A stretch of 64,000 nucleotides of DNA from Ursus arctos (GCF_023065955.2 NW_026622974.1:32395718-32459717), one strand, 5' to 3'. Shown: positions 23,195-35,868, counted from the first letter of the stretch. Notes: generated by a model from the letters alone, not told the origin. Numbers and translations are program-made.

Positions 23195-24477
23195 AAAACA
23201 TGTCGTTGAGCCTTTCTGTTGAGTGACCCTTGAGACCAGTAGTGATCGGTATGGGGTGGTTGCGGGGCGGGAGAGGTAGGGTTTGGAGACCAGAAGCCTA
23301 CAAGCAGCCGCAACCCAGCAATGTAGTTTGAGGCAGTGCCGCTTCCCTTCTGTCTGGCCTCTTTTGAAAATAGGCTTACCTGAGGTGATCTGCCTAATTC
23401 CTCAGGAACTGAACTACGGTAACTAAAAGTGTTGATATTTCTTTTATGTTTGATTTTTTTTTTTTTTTTCCCTGAACTCTCAAAAAGAAACCAACCTAGG
23501 AAAAGCACCTTCTGGGCTCGCGACAGTTGGCTGTAGGACTGAAAGCTGAACTAGGTGTTGGCCGCTAGGGGGCCCCCTCCCAACAAACCCAGGTGCTTTT
23601 AGGCTAGCCAGCCCCCGGAGGCTAGAGCAGTGTGGTTGGTCCCCTGGATCTGGTTCCCTCTGTTACCATTGACAGCTTGTTCAGTCCTGAAGGGACTGAA
23701 CTCTTGGGCTGGCTCCGTACCTGGAAAAACCCCAAAGGGGGTTTCCTGGAACTGACCCCTGAAAGTGAAAGGGCAGGGCGTGGTGCGCATAAGGGTGTGT
23801 CTGCCTCGTTGTGGGACCTTTGTAGGCTCTCTGCCAGCATCGCTTCAGAACTCCTGAAGCCGGAAATGGAATGCTGGCCATGACTGAGGGCAAAGGGTTT
23901 TAGGTACCTCAGGATGTGTTTTCCATTTCCTCCCGGTGATGGCTCGGATCTGGAACTGGCTTTTTGTCAGCTTGGGCCTAGTGGATTTGGGAGTAGAGGG
24001 CTGAGAAGAAGAGACCCAATTAAGTGCCGTGCTTGATGGTCAGTCAGTGGTATCTGGTAAATGCAAGTTTAGTTAAGGTCAGTAGCTAGTACTGCATACC
24101 AGTCCTATATTGCAAACCCAAGGCAGCACAACCAACATAGCTTGAGTTCGTTTGTTTTCCTTTTGGTGTTACACAAGGAGTGGGAGTATCTTCTTCATTC
24201 GTGACATTCCCATGTGATTTGAAGCTTACTAGTTCTCTGCTTTAGTAATTATGTTCATTAGGATAGTTCTTTGAATGGGAATTGGCCACTTCCATAAGCC
24301 TGGGTCCTCTATTGACAGGAGTTTTGGGTCGCACTGACATTTTATGATAAATAAACTACTTACTAGCCAAAGTAATTGTTTGGGTTGAACGTTTGCTGAC
24401 TTATTTAATTCTGGTGTTAGCTTATATTCAAGCCAAGCACCTACTTCTGCCCCATCCACGGATTATCGATCATTGGA

Positions 24478-24712
24478 AGGCAGTGTCGTCTCATGGTCAG
24501 GGCAGAGGCTGTCCAAATCCTAGCTCTGCCCTTGATGAAGGACATGGCTTCAGGCAAGGAACCTCAGACTCTTCATTTGTAAAACTGGGATTGGAACAGT
24601 ACTTTCTGGATATGACTGCATCGAGCCCTGGATGAGTAAGTCCTCCGTAGGAGGTATTTAGCAGGTGCCAGGTGCATAGTAAGTACTCAGTGCATGTTAT
24701 CTCTTATCCCTC
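24478..24712 (+). repeat. MIR SINE, nearly complete relic
   Basis: The sense order is GTCGTCTCATGGTCAGGGC (head), CAAATCCTAGCTCTGCCC, CAAGGAACCTCAGACTCTTC, TTTGTAAAACTGGGATTGGA, and the 3' end CAGGTGCATAGTAAGTACTC. Confidence 0.85.
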
Positions 24713-26629
24713 TTATATCTCCATCGACAGCAGCATAGGGGTAACAGCGCTAATAAAACAATTAAAAAATTATAACCTTGGGTCATGTAAGATCTTTAAT
24801 CGTCAAAAAAATTATGTACTGTATATAAGCCAAATTATGTACTTACTAAGCCTAGGATGGATGCTGGTGTAATTTTAGAGTTTTTAGTAAATTTAAGTAG
24901 AAAGAGGTTTTTTTCTTTACTGAAATTTGAAATTTGAATTGAATAATTAATAAGAACATTACAATTTGAGGTTATTCCCCCCCAAAAATCACTTAATTCG
25001 AGTTCTGTAATTTTTGAACATTTTATAGGTACACAGCATGCCATGCATGAGACACTAAACCATATTTATTCATTACCTACAGAGTGCTTACTCTGACGTA
25101 ATTGGTCACTGTTCTTTGCTGTACCTAGTACATGAATTTAGAGTCCTGGTTTGATTTAAGGCTTCCTATACTTAGCAAGTAGATTTCATCCCAAATGACA
25201 GGTCTGACTGATAGATGGTGAAGCTGGAAGAGGGGTTTTGGAGCTTTTTCTGGGATCAGCTGGGAAACAAACAGTGTGATTGACCGTTGATGTCTGATCT
25301 GGCACCAGAGGAGGGAGGACCAGGGCTTATGTCACGTATTTGCCAGCCCTCAGATTTGCATAACTGAATGTAGAGTATTTTGAGTCTGTGAGTAAATTGG
25401 AAAAGAAATATGAGACATCAAGTTGAATTGATGGATGGACAGTATCCTCTGCAAACATCTCACCCCACATCCAAGGGGAGGGTGGTAGAGAAGGGCCAGG
25501 AACTCTCTGTTTAATGAAGGTGAGTGAAGAAAGTGATTCTTGTGACTGTGAAACTGAATAGTGAATTTTGATGCTTGCAAAACATTTGTGGGGAGCTTTC
25601 CTAGGTGGCAGAAGGGCAGGCGGATGGTGGTAAAAGAGGTTGGGGGCTTTGTGGGAGAAGTTGGTAGAAACAGAAGGGGAGAAAGACACTGGAATAGGTG
25701 GACTCTTGGGTACGTCCTCCTCAAAGGAACGTGGCATGGTGGCCATTTATGTTCATTCCCTTTACTCTCTCTAGCAGAGTAGGAAACTGAAGCTTAGAAA
25801 TTTCAATTAACTTGCCTTGTCATAGAATCCAGAAGGTACAGACGCTAGATCGGTGTCATCCATTTTCCTAATGGCCGTGTCCCAGAGGAAGGAGTCAGAA
25901 GTTAAAGAGAAATTGGAATACATAGTCTTTGAAGACACTGTTGAATGTTTTGCTGAATGTCCTGAAACCAGATGTATGATTTACCTCAAGTGCAATTCTC
26001 TGGAGACAGCAGGATGGGATAGGAAAGTAATAGGGTAATATGGGAGAAGGAAAGTTGGCCAGGATAAGGTCCAGGGCAGAGATATTTAATCTCTTGGGAC
26101 CTTTTGGGCCACGTGAGATCTACTGGGACAAATGGTGGTGGGGGTGGTGGTGGTGGAAGTGTGTGCTCTCATTCTTTCCATCTGGGATCCTCTGTTCTTG
26201 GGAGACATTTTCTCCACAGGCGCATCATTCCCTGTTTTCTACCCTGTAAATAATGAGTCCTTTTGGGTGGAAAGAGTTTATCAGTATATTGCAGCCCACT
26301 GTGCGAGTTCAGTGCAAGGGTGGATGGAAAGTGGGAGGCCAGAGCAGGCCTGTTAGTGGTTGTAGGGGAGGGAAGGCCTGTGGGAGCGCAGACTTCCACT
26401 GTGTGTCGAGGGAAAGAGGCATCAACATGCCCGGGAAGGCAGGAGGGGCCGCAGGAGCAGGAGGGCATTCATACACCTCATCTGCCTGGTTTAGTAATTG
26501 TAATTTCTGTGCCTTCCCTACTGTCGGCCATCTCCTCTCTATGATCAGACTCTTTACATGTGATTTACTGAGAGGGCCTCGTCAGTATGGTTGGTAGAAG
26601 AAATTTGTGTGATACAAACAAGATGATAA

Positions 26630-26800
26630 GTGGAAAGAAGGTGAGCTTTAGGAGTAGAGGACCTGGGTTCAGATTATGGCTCCAGCGCCCTCAGTGGCAA
26701 GGTGGCGTAGCAAGTCTTTTAACTCCTCTGGATCTCGGTATCTCCGTTTGTAAAGTTGTTGGAACTTAATGACAGGGCAGCCGTTAATAATATTATGAAT
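26630..26800 (+). repeat. MIR SINE relic
   Basis: AGGACCTGGGTTCAGATTAT, GGCTCCAGCGCCCTCAGTGG, CAAGTCTTTTAACTCCTC and TATCTCCGTTTGTAAAGTTG follow MIR sense. Confidence 0.8.
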
Positions 26801-27679
26801 TTCATTTACATTTAAGTCTATAATAATTCTCTGGACTTTGTGAATTTTCAACTCTAAATAAGCTATTCAGATTTAATGAAGGAAAAAAATTATTGTTCTA
26901 GTCAGACAGTAGGTCCTGAGTGAGATGGAACACATCTGTAGGAAGACCCGAACCTGACATTGTGTATTAGGGTCCGCGTCGGCTAGAGGTCACAGTCTAG
27001 TTGTAGAGGCTAGGACCCCTTCTTTTCTGAGTTAACACAGTGTTTTAAAATGTTTTTGAGCAAAGATTTGCATTTGAGGGAGATGTCTTTCTCACACACG
27101 TACAATCTCAAATTCCTGCTCTTCTTGAGACATCTGAAGATCTCGGCCCCCGTGCCTTACTCCGTCATGCTGTGGCTGTGTCAGAGTTGATCAGTGGTGG
27201 CCCCTTCATAGGGGCATGTGCCCTTGGGGGTCTCCACACCCCTACCATTCCCTCTGTCCTCCCAACTCGGAGCCGTTTGTTACTGAGCGTGTGCTGTTCT
27301 TTTCCCCATAGTACGAAGTGTTTCTTGGCATGTATGTTTATCAAAAGTGGGAAACCACAAGATCATATTGAGAGAGTTCTATATGTGTTATGAAGAATGG
27401 AAGCCAGTGAAAGTTTTTTTTTTTTGTGGAAAGATGGAAATAGTAGTCCTAAATGGTTATTTGGTGCTTGTTGGCTTCATTCCTTAATGTTAACTACCTG
27501 ACTCCGGTGGGCATTTGAATGACTCTGTGGAACCTAATTATTACGGGAAGTAAAAAGTGTCTGTTTCCTGTCTGTGCTTGGTGCTGGCCTCTCGGTCGCT
27601 CTAATCTCTGAACTGCTACTTGAAGTCATTATACTCTAGGACAAAACTTCCTGGAAAAGCTTAAAAATAAGCTTGATCA

Positions 27680-27881
27680 TACCCTCAGCCAGGTTGTATC
27701 ACCAGCGTCACCGTTGTCATTTTGGTGTGGGTCCTTCTTCATTGTGGGGTTGTTCTGTGCATCGCAGACACCAAGCACCGTGCCTGGTCTCTACTCACTG
27801 GGTGCAGTTGCGACGATGAAAAATGTCTCCGGATATTCCCGAATGTCCCCTAGCGGGCAAAATCGCTCCTGGTCGAGAAGT
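27680..27881 (-). mobile_element. MER5A-type hAT-Charlie element
   Basis: CATTTTGGTGTGGGTCCTTC, GTTGTTCTGTGCATCGCAGA, AAAAATGTCTCCGGATATTC, GAATGTCCCCTAGCGGGCAA and AATCGCTCCTGGTCGAGAAG match MER5A throughout its short length. It is a non-autonomous, long-dead element. Confidence 0.85.
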
Positions 27882-28119
27882 CCTGCTCTCATCTGTAGTA
27901 GCAGAGAGGAGACGCTCACAGAGAGAAGACTCAGATTGCTTTAAAACTGGCAGGAACTGAAGAGATCATTTGATTCATCTTTCTCTTCTGCTGAGGTGTG
28001 AGCTGTTAAATTACTAGTTAAGTCTACACTGCTTGTCCTGGTATTTCTAGAACAGTGCATGGTGGACCTAGAATATTGCACTGGGAGCTGGGAGACTGAG
28101 TCTGGTTCTGGTGATGACA

Positions 28120-28222
28120 TTTTTTTTTCTTTTTTGTTAACTCTGTGCCCATCATGGGGTTTGAACTCACAACCCCGAGATAAAGAGTCACATGGTCTAC
28201 CAACTGAGCCCGCCAGGTGCCC
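28120..28222 (-). mobile_element. CAN SINE, short old type
   Basis: A reversed T-rich tail leads to CCCATCATGGGGTTTGAACT, ACAACCCCGAGATAAAGAGT and the reversed head CAACTGAGCCCGCCAGGTGC. Confidence 0.85.
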
Positions 28223-28317
28223 TCCCCCCACCCTTTTGCTGCCATTTAAATTAGCTTTCTCTTTTTAGACAAGAAACTTAGCTTCTCTGGACTTCAGGTT
28301 TCTCATCAGGCTGTTAT

Positions 28318-29062
28318 TGTTGTTTTTAATTGAGATATAATTCACATACCATAAAAATCACCCTTTTCAATTGTACCTTTCAGTGGGTCTTCGTATATTC
28401 CCTATGTTATTACCACTAATTCCAGAACCTTTCCTCACCCCAAAAGCTTATGTCCATTAACAGTGACCCTCCATTCCCTCCTGCCCCCAATGCCTGGCAA
28501 CCACTGATCTCCTTTCTGTCTCTAGATTTGCTTATTCTGGACTTTTCACATAAATGGAATCCCACGTTATGTTGCCTTTTGTGTCTGGCTTACTTAGCAT
28601 GATGCTTTCAGAGTCCACGTATGTCGTAGTATATATCAGTACTTCATTTCTTCTTATGGCTGAATAATATTCCATTGCATCAATATACCACGTTTTGTTT
28701 ATTCATTCATCAGTTGATGGACATTTGGACTGTTCCCACTTTGGGTCTATTTTGAATAACGCTGCTGTGAACATTGGTGTGATCGTATGTTTTCAGTTCT
28801 CTGGGATATAGACCTAGGAGAAGAATTGGTGGTTTGTATGGTATCTCTGTGTTTGACTTTGTGAGGAATTGCCAGGCTGTTTTCCAAAAGCGGCTGTTCT
28901 GTTTTTTATTCCTGTTGGCGAGGTGTGAGGGTGCCAGCTTCTCTGCGTCTCCACCAGCACTTGTTACTGTCCGTCTTTTCGATGACAGCCATTTTAGTGC
29001 GTGTGTAGTGGTATCTCGGCGTGGTTCTGATTTGCACCTCTCTAACAACTAAGAATGTTGAT
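28318..29062 (-). mobile_element. L1M LINE 3' region, antisense
   Basis: AATTGAGATATAATTCACAT, ACATAAATGGAATCCCACGT, GCTGAATAATATTCCATTGC, ATCAGTTGATGGACATTTGG and TAGTGGTATCTCGGCGTGG are the reversed L1 3' UTR and ORF2 tail. The 112-codon minus-strand frame at 28710-29048 is a decayed ORF2 fragment. Confidence 0.9.
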
Positions 29063-29210
29063 GCTTTTTAAGAACTAGTTTAGATCCTTCTTTTGAAGAG
29101 CTCCTCTAGCTTTGGGTTTTTAAGTTTTTTCTTCTGTTCTACATCTGAACCAATATGAATAACACAGAATTGAGTCCTTAGGGATATCTACTTTGGAAAT
29201 TGATTGGGTT

Positions 29211-29280
29211 AATCTGTTCTCCTATATTTACGAGTACCTTTTATTAATCTGTTCTCGTATATTTACGAGTACCTTTTATT
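29211..29280. repeat. 35-bp tandem duplication
   Basis: Units 29211-29245 and 29246-29280 start AATCTGTTCT and end ACCTTTTATT. They differ at one position (CCT versus CGT). A recent local duplication with no associated function seen. Confidence 0.95.
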
Positions 29281-29959
29281 ACACAGTGTTTAGCCATATT
29301 CAGGATGCAGAATGGGTACATGGCATGATCCTTTCCCCTCCCACATAACTCCTAATCTGAGGAGAAAAGGTGAACATGGAAAACAGAGGGTAACACAGAG
29401 TCCTATGGAATGTAATGCTAAAATGACCTGTCTTGTAGGTAAGTCTCACAGGCGGGCGTGTTTATTTGGATGAGGACAAAGAAAGTCATATCAGAGCTAG
29501 AGAGAAAAATAGCATCCTCTTGAGTTGGGAAGGTGGCTGTTTTTAAGATTCTAAAAAATTTCATTTAAATAAAAATGTCCAGTGGAAACTTAAGAGTTTA
29601 CTTTTTTCCCCCAGAATATTTTGTATGAGCTTGTGAACTGGAATACATGTCACCCTCCCTGTTCTTTTTTGTCAAAAAAATGAACTTGGTTTGTAAATCT
29701 GTGCTGCCCTTTGTGTGAGACTAGATGACTCCTTTTCCACCGATCTGTAGTTCCTGTACTCGGAGAGCAAGACGCATGGAGGCTCTCTGGTTAGTTCCAC
29801 AGTGCTGTTTTAACAGCAAGCTTGGTTTTAAGAGATAATTAACAGGGATGAGATGATTAATAATTCACTTTTTGAATTCCTTTTCCATTAAAGGGGAGAA
29901 AAAGGCTTCATCCTTTTAACAAGATTAAGTCTGTTAGGTTCAGAGAGCTTAGAAAAACC

Positions 29960-30475
29960 TTATTGGCTCCCAACGGCTACCGCTTCAAGGCCTAACTTTC
30001 TGGCCTGGCATTTGGGGCCCTCTGTGACCTGATTCTGACCTACCTTTGCAGCATTTTCTCTTTCTGTTCCTTTGACTACTATATAAATACACCAGGCTTT
30101 TTTACCTTCTACCTTCTGTGCCTTTTCTCCTCACATCCCCTCTGCCTGTGCTCACCCTGCATTGTAACCAGATTCCCCTCCCTTCTTTGAAGCCTGTACC
30201 GTTTCCCAGGGAAGTCTTCCCCACGGCCCTCCCTTACTCCTCCTCCCTCCAAACTGGGAGGACTCTGCTTCTCCAGCTCAACATGGTGCAGCCTATGGAA
30301 CTGCTTTCCTGGGGCCTCAACACATCCCACCCTTGGTTATAATTATTTTGTGCCCAGGTTGTTTGAACTACAAGTTGTAAGTTCTTTGAGGTCAGGGCTG
30401 TTGCATTCATCTTTCTATACCTCCACATTTCCTATTAAAGAACTTGGCGTGTAGCGTTTGCTGAATGAATGAAAA
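29960..30475 (+). repeat. L2 LINE 3' region
   Basis: TTATTGGCTCCCAACGGCTA, GGCCCTCTGTGACCTGATTC, CAGGGAAGTCTTCCCCACGG, GTTCTTTGAGGTCAGGGCTG and the terminal GCTGAATGAATGAAAAAG follow an extended L2 3' end in sense. Confidence 0.8.
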
Positions 30476-30617
30476 AGAAATATTGTTTCTGTGGCTTCCC
30501 TGTCAAAAATACCAAGCTTATCAAGAGTTCAAGACCATGCCGGAGTGGGACCGGCATGGAGCACAGACAGGGAAGTCTGCTCTGGAAAACATAAAGGGCT
30601 GTGAGGGACGTGATTTA

Positions 30618-31088
30618 CAGGTTTCCCCTTCTATCCAAAAGTAGAGCATTCCTGTGAAACTTTTCGTAAGCCGAAATGGCATCAAGCAAAGAATCAGTTA
30701 CCACTCATTTATATGAAAACAGTTTTGAGTGTTCCCAAACCCAAGAATATAACCCCTCTTAGGCTTTTTTGATACCTTAAGACACATCTTGCTAACAGAT
30801 GCATAAAATAAATAGAGATAAAACACAGATGCTCATAGACACGGCTCAAAGCTATGGCAGCTTGGTGCTGAGCTGCTGAGTGTAGTTCTGGGGAAGGAGC
30901 TTGGGGTGCCACTCTCGCTGCTGGGGTGCTCACTGCCAAACACAGAATAGTATTTTCGTTTTTTGCCTTTTTCATAAAGGTGAAAATCCTCTTTGGATTT
31001 TTTTCAGTTAGTGAAAATAGGCGCTAATGTAGGCCTTTCATAAAAGTGAAGTGACTTACTGTGAACTTTCAAAAAGCGGGGATACCTG
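30618..31088. mobile_element. TcMar-type (Tigger/Tc2-like) DNA transposon, both ends present
   Basis: The ends CAGGTTTCCCCTTCTATCCA and AAAGCGGGGATACCTG form imperfect terminal inverted repeats. The element is bordered by TA on both sides (30616-30617 and 31089-31090), the mariner target duplication. The 471-bp interior carries no transposase frame, so it is a non-autonomous copy. CATAAAAGTGAAGTGACTTA and TAAGCCGAAATGGC are recognisable interior words. Confidence 0.85.
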
Positions 31089-31689
31089 TATTTTACTGCT
31101 TCTTAAATAAGTGACATGAAGAATCTATGTTATTAGAAGTAATTTTATTATAATATTACTTCTCTTATGCAGATATCAGAATTCTAGAATCCCTATGTGG
31201 AAAGACCTGGAAGGAAGCAGAGGGGCCTCTGAGAGGCAGTTGGTTGTTCCACATGCTGGGGGCTGGGCTGGGGGGCTGGGGGGCTGCCCTTCAGAGCCTC
31301 ACCTCAGACAGCTGAGTGACGTGGGCCACAGCAGTCTTCAGCTCCACAGGGAGCCAGAAAGGGAAGCTCTGAGATGTGCCAGCTGCCTCCTGGGGGCAGA
31401 ACGAGAGAATTCCAGAAGCAGAGTTTCCGGCTCTAGTGGGTGTAGAGTAAAACAGCCGACTTTTACACATAAGTGGACTCTGAGAATGTCAGTGCACCAC
31501 ATCAAAGTTCAGAAATGCATTATACTGATGATTCTTCGTCCAGAACAGATTAAATCAGGTTTGGCTGTTTTGCTTTGATGTGGGGTGCATTTTGGAAAAA
31601 TTTCTAAACTAACATTAGTTTAAAATAAATTCAAAATAAATTTGTGTTTAAAGGGACGAGCTTCAGTCACACAGAAAACCAGAATCTCT

Positions 31690-32130
31690 AATTCCAGGAG
31701 AGTATAACTTATTTGCTCCTACCTCTGTCCCCGTGTTGCGACTCCTCTTTTGCCCTCCATCTTCCTTTCTCTCTACCTGCAGGTGTGATACCTACCTGTA
31801 GGCTCCTTTCCCCCATCAACCTAGGAGCTGTTTGATTTATATTCCTTCCTTTTATATTTCTGATACTGTCTGTGCTTTTGTTCTTTGCTTACACGTCACC
31901 GACCTTCATAGCCACCCCCCCCCCTTCCCCACAGAGTGCTGCCCGGCTCCGGAGGCACCCCCTGCGACTGCCAGTTTCATATGGCAGTTCATGCTTGGCA
32001 AGCCCTATCTCTCCCCACCCCCATTAGACAGGCACTGCATCAAATTAGAGGCCTTGTTTTGTCACCTGTGTTCCTGTAGTTCCTAGGAGCCTAGCACAAG
32101 GTCTCCAATGGTCTCATAAAAACCTAGGAG
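31690..32130 (+). repeat. Probable L2 LINE fragment
   Basis: TATTTGCTCCTACCTCTGTC, a C/T-rich middle and the end TCCTAGGAGCCTAGCACAAG resemble an L2 3' end in sense. It contains an internal C-run at about 31914-31924. Confidence 0.45.
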
Positions 32131-32601
32131 TAAACAATGACTCCTTGACCTTTTAAAGAGACTTTAATTTTCTTTGTGCTGGCTCTCTGTGCATTCTCTC
32201 TCTCTCTCCTTTGTTAATTTCTCCACTTACTCTCTTGAGTCGAAATGGAGTGGAAAATTATATGGCTGAAGATAATAGAGAAATTTGAGGTGGAAACACC
32301 AGAATTCGGAGGTACTCTTCAAGACTTCGTTTTATCTGAAATGCAGGAGTTAGGGTCATCTGTAGAAAGGGTGAGTACCTGTGGAGTTTTGAGAAAGCTG
32401 TGAAAGCTCCCAGTGGCAGTTGTGTGAGATGCAAACAGAACCAAGTATCTAGTATCTAGCTGAAGCTAGATAATTGGGGTTTTTAGCAGATAAGGCACGT
32501 GGCTTTGCTCAGTGGCCCAAAGAGGGAAGATTAAGCCGATGACATGTCCAATCCAAGACAGGCTGGGTCCATAGAATGCAGGTAAGAGCATCCAACTTTC
32601 A

Positions 32602-32806
32602 GGGGTGCCTGGGGGGCTCAGTCAGTTAAGCATCTGCCTTCGGCTCAGGTCATGATCCCAGGGTGCTGGGATCGAGTCCCACGTTGGACTCCTTGCCCCA
32701 TGGGGAGCCTGCTTCTCCCTCTGCCTGCCGCTCCCCCTGCTTATGCTCTTGCTCTCTCTCTCTCTCTCTGACAAAAGAATAAATAAAATCTAAAAAAAAA
32801 AAAAAA
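32602..32806 (+). mobile_element. CAN SINE, full length with poly-A
   Basis: GGGGTGCCTGGGGGGCTCAG head, CTTCGGCTCAGGTCATGATC body, a (CT)n segment and an AATAAATAAAATC tail with about 15 A. The flanks GAGCATCCAAC and GAGTATCCAGA are a decayed target duplication. Confidence 0.93.
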
Positions 32807-33469
32807 GGGAGTATCCAGACCTTCTCTTAGAGGTGTCAGTTTGTGTCTACAAAGGAAATGTGAACTGTTTATGTGATACCTTATAAAATGTCATTGTGAA
32901 AATGATTTGGTGTCCCTCAAATTACTTTCCAAATATAAGTAGAAGTAGTTTCCAGATCATCTCTTAGGATCACTTTCCACACAACTGAGGGTTAACTGAT
33001 GCAGAAATGGGAGCAACATATTCAAAAACATGCTGTGCACAGAGTAGCATCTCCAGCCCTTGATAAGGGCATGGCCTTCGGCTGAAGGCCGGTAATTCTT
33101 GCCTGTGGAAAATACTGTCCTCAGCAGGATTTCCTCCTTACTACAGAGGATTTTGACTATCACAGCAAGTTTTGCTAGACCAGCTCTTCTGCAAAGTATC
33201 CTCTAATTAGCAGGAGGCACGTGTATGAGCAATTGTGTATAACTCTCATAGATAGTCTTGTAAAATAGTGGCATCCTAAATTCACATTTTATACTTGACT
33301 TTTTTCTTTAAGGAAGTAAACATGTAGTCTTGACAGAAAATGTAAAAACAGTAAAATCAAACCAACTACATCTTTCATTCCATTTGCTAATGTTTTTTAT
33401 GGCCTCACATTGCCAAGTAATACAAGTTGTTGTTGTTTTTTAATCTAATTACATTAATTAATTAGTTAA

Positions 33470-33565
33470 TTTTTTAAGTAAGCTCTATGCGCAATGTGGG
33501 GCTTGAACTCATGACCCTGAGAGCAAGAGTCGCGTGCTGTATTGACTGAACCAATCAGGTGCTCC
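33470..33565 (-). mobile_element. CAN SINE, short old type
   Basis: TTTTTTAAGTAAGCTCTATG, ATGTGGGGCTTGAACTCATG, GAGAGCAAGAGTCGCGTGCT and CCAATCAGGTGCTCC are a reversed short-type copy. Confidence 0.85.
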
Positions 33566-33968
33566 TGGTTTTTTTGTTTTGTTTTGTTTTTTTAATGTAA
33601 ACAAGTTTTTTTAAATGCAAACGAAAGGTAGTTTAATACATGTGTTGATGGAGAGATTAGTGAGAGCTGTGTACTTTGCATCAAGCAGGTGGGGAAGGAG
33701 ACCTATGAGCTGACAGGTACGTGGTGAGCAGCTCCTCCGAAGCTACCCTGCTGAGTCCCGTTGGGGACGCAGATGTGATGCCCTCTCACGGTCTTCATCC
33801 TTCAGAGGAACTTATCGTTGAGATGGGGAACGGGGCGGATCCATGCAACTGTTACGACACCCTGCCAGGCTGTGTGTCATTCTGTGCTGGGTTGGCAGTG
33901 ACTAGGAGTATAATGGGAGTTTGGTGAAGGAGGTGATCTGGGAAGGCAGTGGTTGGGGAAGTCAGGCT

Positions 33969-34172
33969 TCCTCAACCCTGGTGCTGTTGACTTTGTTGTG
34001 GACATCGTGGGATGTTTAGCAGCGTCTCTGGCCACTGCCCCCTAAATGCCAGCTGGCCACTGTCCCCTAAATGCCAGTAGTACCACCTGGTTGTGAGAAC
34101 CAAGAATGTCTACAGACATGAACAAATGTCCTCGATGGGGAGACAGAATTGTTCCCAGTTGAGAACCCTGGG
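33969..34172 (-). mobile_element. MER5A-type hAT element with internal 25-bp duplication
   Basis: CTCAACCCTGGTGCTGTTGA, GATGTTTAGCAGCGTCTCTG and CAGTTGAGAACCCTG match MER5A. The units at 34030-34054 and 34055-34079 (GGCCACTG...AAATGCCAG) are tandem copies differing by single bases, absent from the family consensus as I know it. Confidence 0.85.
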
Positions 34173-34479
34173 TAGGCATACACAGTTGAGTGCAGTGTGG
34201 ATTTGGGGCGAAGCCGTGAAGAATAAACAGAACTTGTATAGGAAGTGTGGATAGTATGGGGAAGGTTTTAGGTGGGAGGAAACATTTAAGTAAAACCCAG
34301 TCAGGTTCTACAAAGGTCAGTCTTGGAGTAGGGCTACTCAGAGTATGACTTGTGGACCAAACTGTGTTGCTGATATTAGCGCTGCAATTGAAGGTAAACA
34401 TTTAGAAACTTTTATAGCAAGTTCACAGAGTATTTTATGAGTTTGGTTTTTTTTTTTTAATGCTATAATAATAAAAACT

Positions 34480-34562
34480 TTAGGCTTCTCTCTCTCTCTC
34501 TCTTTTCTTTTAAGCATACCCAGCATGGGGCTTGAACTCATGACCCCGAGATCAGAGCCTCT
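34480..34562 (-). mobile_element. CAN SINE fragment
   Basis: A (CT)n run and TTTTAAGCATACCCAGCATG, GGGCTTGAACTCATGACCCC, GAGATCAGAG remain. The reversed head beyond this is missing, so the copy is truncated. Confidence 0.75.
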
Positions 34563-35009
34563 ACTTGTAACATGGAGTCTTGTTGGACCCTGGATAGCAT
34601 TGATGTGAGGTTATGGCGGCTGACTGCTTAGTCAGTGGCCACAGGCCTGTGCTTGTGTCTTCTCTAGAAGCTTTGGAGAGCGTCAGTGTGCTGAGATTCC
34701 ATCTGCCCCTTGTCTTTCACTGGATTTACTAAATTACTTATTTTATAATTTGTACCTGATAATTTCAGTATCTGAAGTGTTCATGGGTGTTTGTTCTCCC
34801 TTCTGTTTTTGTACCTCTGGCTCCTGATTGTGTTGTGTTTCTTGGCATGCTTAATTCTTGAATATTAGCTGTTTCCTTGCTAATATTTTAAAACTAATTG
34901 CTTGAAATAATATGTGGAGCTTAAGGCTTTGTCACTTCACTCGAAATGATATAATGGGACAAGAGTTCTTGGTTTCCCAGCTCCTGAATGTCAGTCATTT
35001 AGCAGAACG

Positions 35010-35155
35010 GAGAAGTGGGTGGTGGGCTGCTCGTTGGGAAATCTGGGTTCCAGCCCTGACTTGTGCTGCTTACATAGTGAATTATTTAGGGTAAGTTACT
35101 TAACTGACCTCTCTGTGTCTCAGTTTTACCATTTTGTCAAAAGACTAGATTGGCA
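35010..35155 (+). repeat. MIR SINE relic
   Basis: TCTGGGTTCCAGCCCTGACT, GGTAAGTTACTTAACTGACC, TCTCTGTGTCTCAGTTTTAC follow MIR sense closely. Confidence 0.85.
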
Positions 35156-35684
35156 GGCTATTGAATAACTGTAGGACAAATGACTGATTTCAGTATCGTG
35201 GTCCAGGCATCGGCAATGTCACATCCATTGTTTCTGCAACTTCATCATTTGCTGACGTAGTATGCAAGGTCCTTTAAAGTCAAAGAGGTATAGCGTTTGT
35301 TCCCTGCCCTCCAGAATTTAAAATTCTCTCTAAAATCCTAGTCTATTTGACTAGACAAAACCCATTAGCTCTTAGACACAAAACGAATTTGAGTAGCATG
35401 TTCTCTGCAAGTTTGGAGGAAGTGGAGGACATTCTGGACATGGGATGAGGCTGTGAGCAGTGGGCTCTAAGTTGGGCCTTGTAGGAAGAGTAGGACTTAA
35501 ATGTTGAGAAGGCCAGAGGGCATTCCTGGTGAGGGAAGCAAGGTTCGGTCGCTGTGGGGAGGAAGTAAACGTAGGGAAAGGAGAGGTGGGAGATGGCATG
35601 AAGAAGTTGGGACCTCAGATGCCAATCCCACACACCTGAGCCATTCCTCCACAGCCCCCGTCCTCCTCACTCCAGCACTAGGCA

Positions 35685-35868
35685 CCCACTGTTGTCTATA
35701 GGTTGGCCTATTCTGGACATTTTATATAAAGGGAATCATATAGTATATGGTCCTTTATGACTAGTTTCTTTCACTGAGCATGTTTTCAAGGTTCGTCCAT
35801 GTTGTGGCATGTATCAGTACTTCATTCATTTTTGTGGCCAAGTAATACCCAATTCTATGGATATATAA
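35685..35868 (-). mobile_element. L1M LINE 3' fragment, antisense
   Basis: GGCCTATTCTGGACATTTTA, TATAAAGGGAATCATATAGT, TTTCACTGAGCATGTTTTCA and GTTCGTCCATGTTGTGGCAT are the same reversed L1 region as in the copies at 28318 and 54660. Confidence 0.85.
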
